From Stenotrophomonas maltophilia (GTDB lineage: Bacteria; Pseudomonadota; Gammaproteobacteria; Xanthomonadales; Xanthomonadaceae): a stretch of DNA of 64,000 bases. The stretch is taken from positions 3,822,001-3,886,000 of the forward strand of contig NZ_CP015612.1 in NCBI RefSeq assembly GCF_002138415.1, in the 5' to 3' direction. The notes below the pieces were generated by a model that searched no databases, had not been told where the DNA came from, and was given only the letters and a program-made list of their open reading frames with translations. Of the stretch, positions 62,607 through 64,000 are shown piece by piece. Position numbers and translations under genes: made by a program. The first letter of the stretch is position 1. Every line of letters begins with the position of its first letter.

Positions 62607-64000
<1,394 letters not shown>

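Overview
The window is GC-rich chromosomal DNA from a gammaproteobacterium of the Xanthomonadaceae, most likely the Stenotrophomonas maltophilia complex. Two things point there. The first is the five-gene block smeP-smeO / smeRo-pcm-tolC, the arrangement published for the SmeOP-TolCSm multidrug pump of that species. The second is the many short palindromes that begin with GTAG (SMAG-type REPs), together with a REP-associated tyrosine transposase (RAYT). No rRNA, tRNA, CRISPR array, prophage or plasmid function was seen. The window opens inside a LysR regulator and closes inside frmR.

Layout. 1-8.1 kb: partial LysR regulator, tandem GTAG repeats, then the RND pump SmeOP, its TetR repressor, Pcm and TolC. 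8.2-19.7 kb: a permease-like membrane protein, then envelope polysaccharide and lipid A genes (waaA, lpxL, an O-antigen ligase-like gene, a GT4 glycosyltransferase), a RAYT between inverted REPs, a zinc-finger protein, and a secreted GH92 glycosidase coupled to a basic secretory protein-type metalloprotease. 20-36 kb: a carboxylate uptake island made of two parallel modules. Module 1 is maeB, dctA, an OprO/P-family porin, a hybrid kinase with a DctB-like sensor, and a NarL-type regulator. Module 2 is a TctD/TctE-like two-component system with a co-transcribed solute-binding protein, divergent from a second OprO/P-family porin, a CitMHS citrate transporter and a PhbB-like reductase. 36-47 kb: a secreted protein, a TonB-dependent receptor, a DUF1704 (QEGLA) protein, rsgA, alaA, an SGNH hydrolase, a methyltransferase, a polysaccharide deacetylase and a glutaredoxin-rhodanese fusion. 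47-53 kb: DUF924, AMP nucleosidase, an amidohydrolase pair, a chromene-carboxylate isomerase-like protein, DegV and a small conserved protein. 53-59.7 kb: a LysR-MFS-HlyD-OMF export operon, a universal stress protein and a hypothetical protein. 59.7-64 kb: a diguanylate cyclase and the formaldehyde detoxification genes frmR-frmA-(YqcC-like)-fghA.

The most unusual DNA is non-coding. Two convergent intergenic regions (28155-28665 and about 39259-39607) have the same architecture: two inverted copies of a long stem with a conserved core of about 51 nt as the loop, around a central hairpin. The stem arms differ in sequence from copy to copy but stay complementary, and island 1 is also closed by a perfect 28-bp outer stem that almost exactly fills the gap between the two genes. 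GTAG REPs are scattered through the window. They supply the stop codon of three genes, and one appears to have been absorbed into the signal-peptide coding region of an amidohydrolase.
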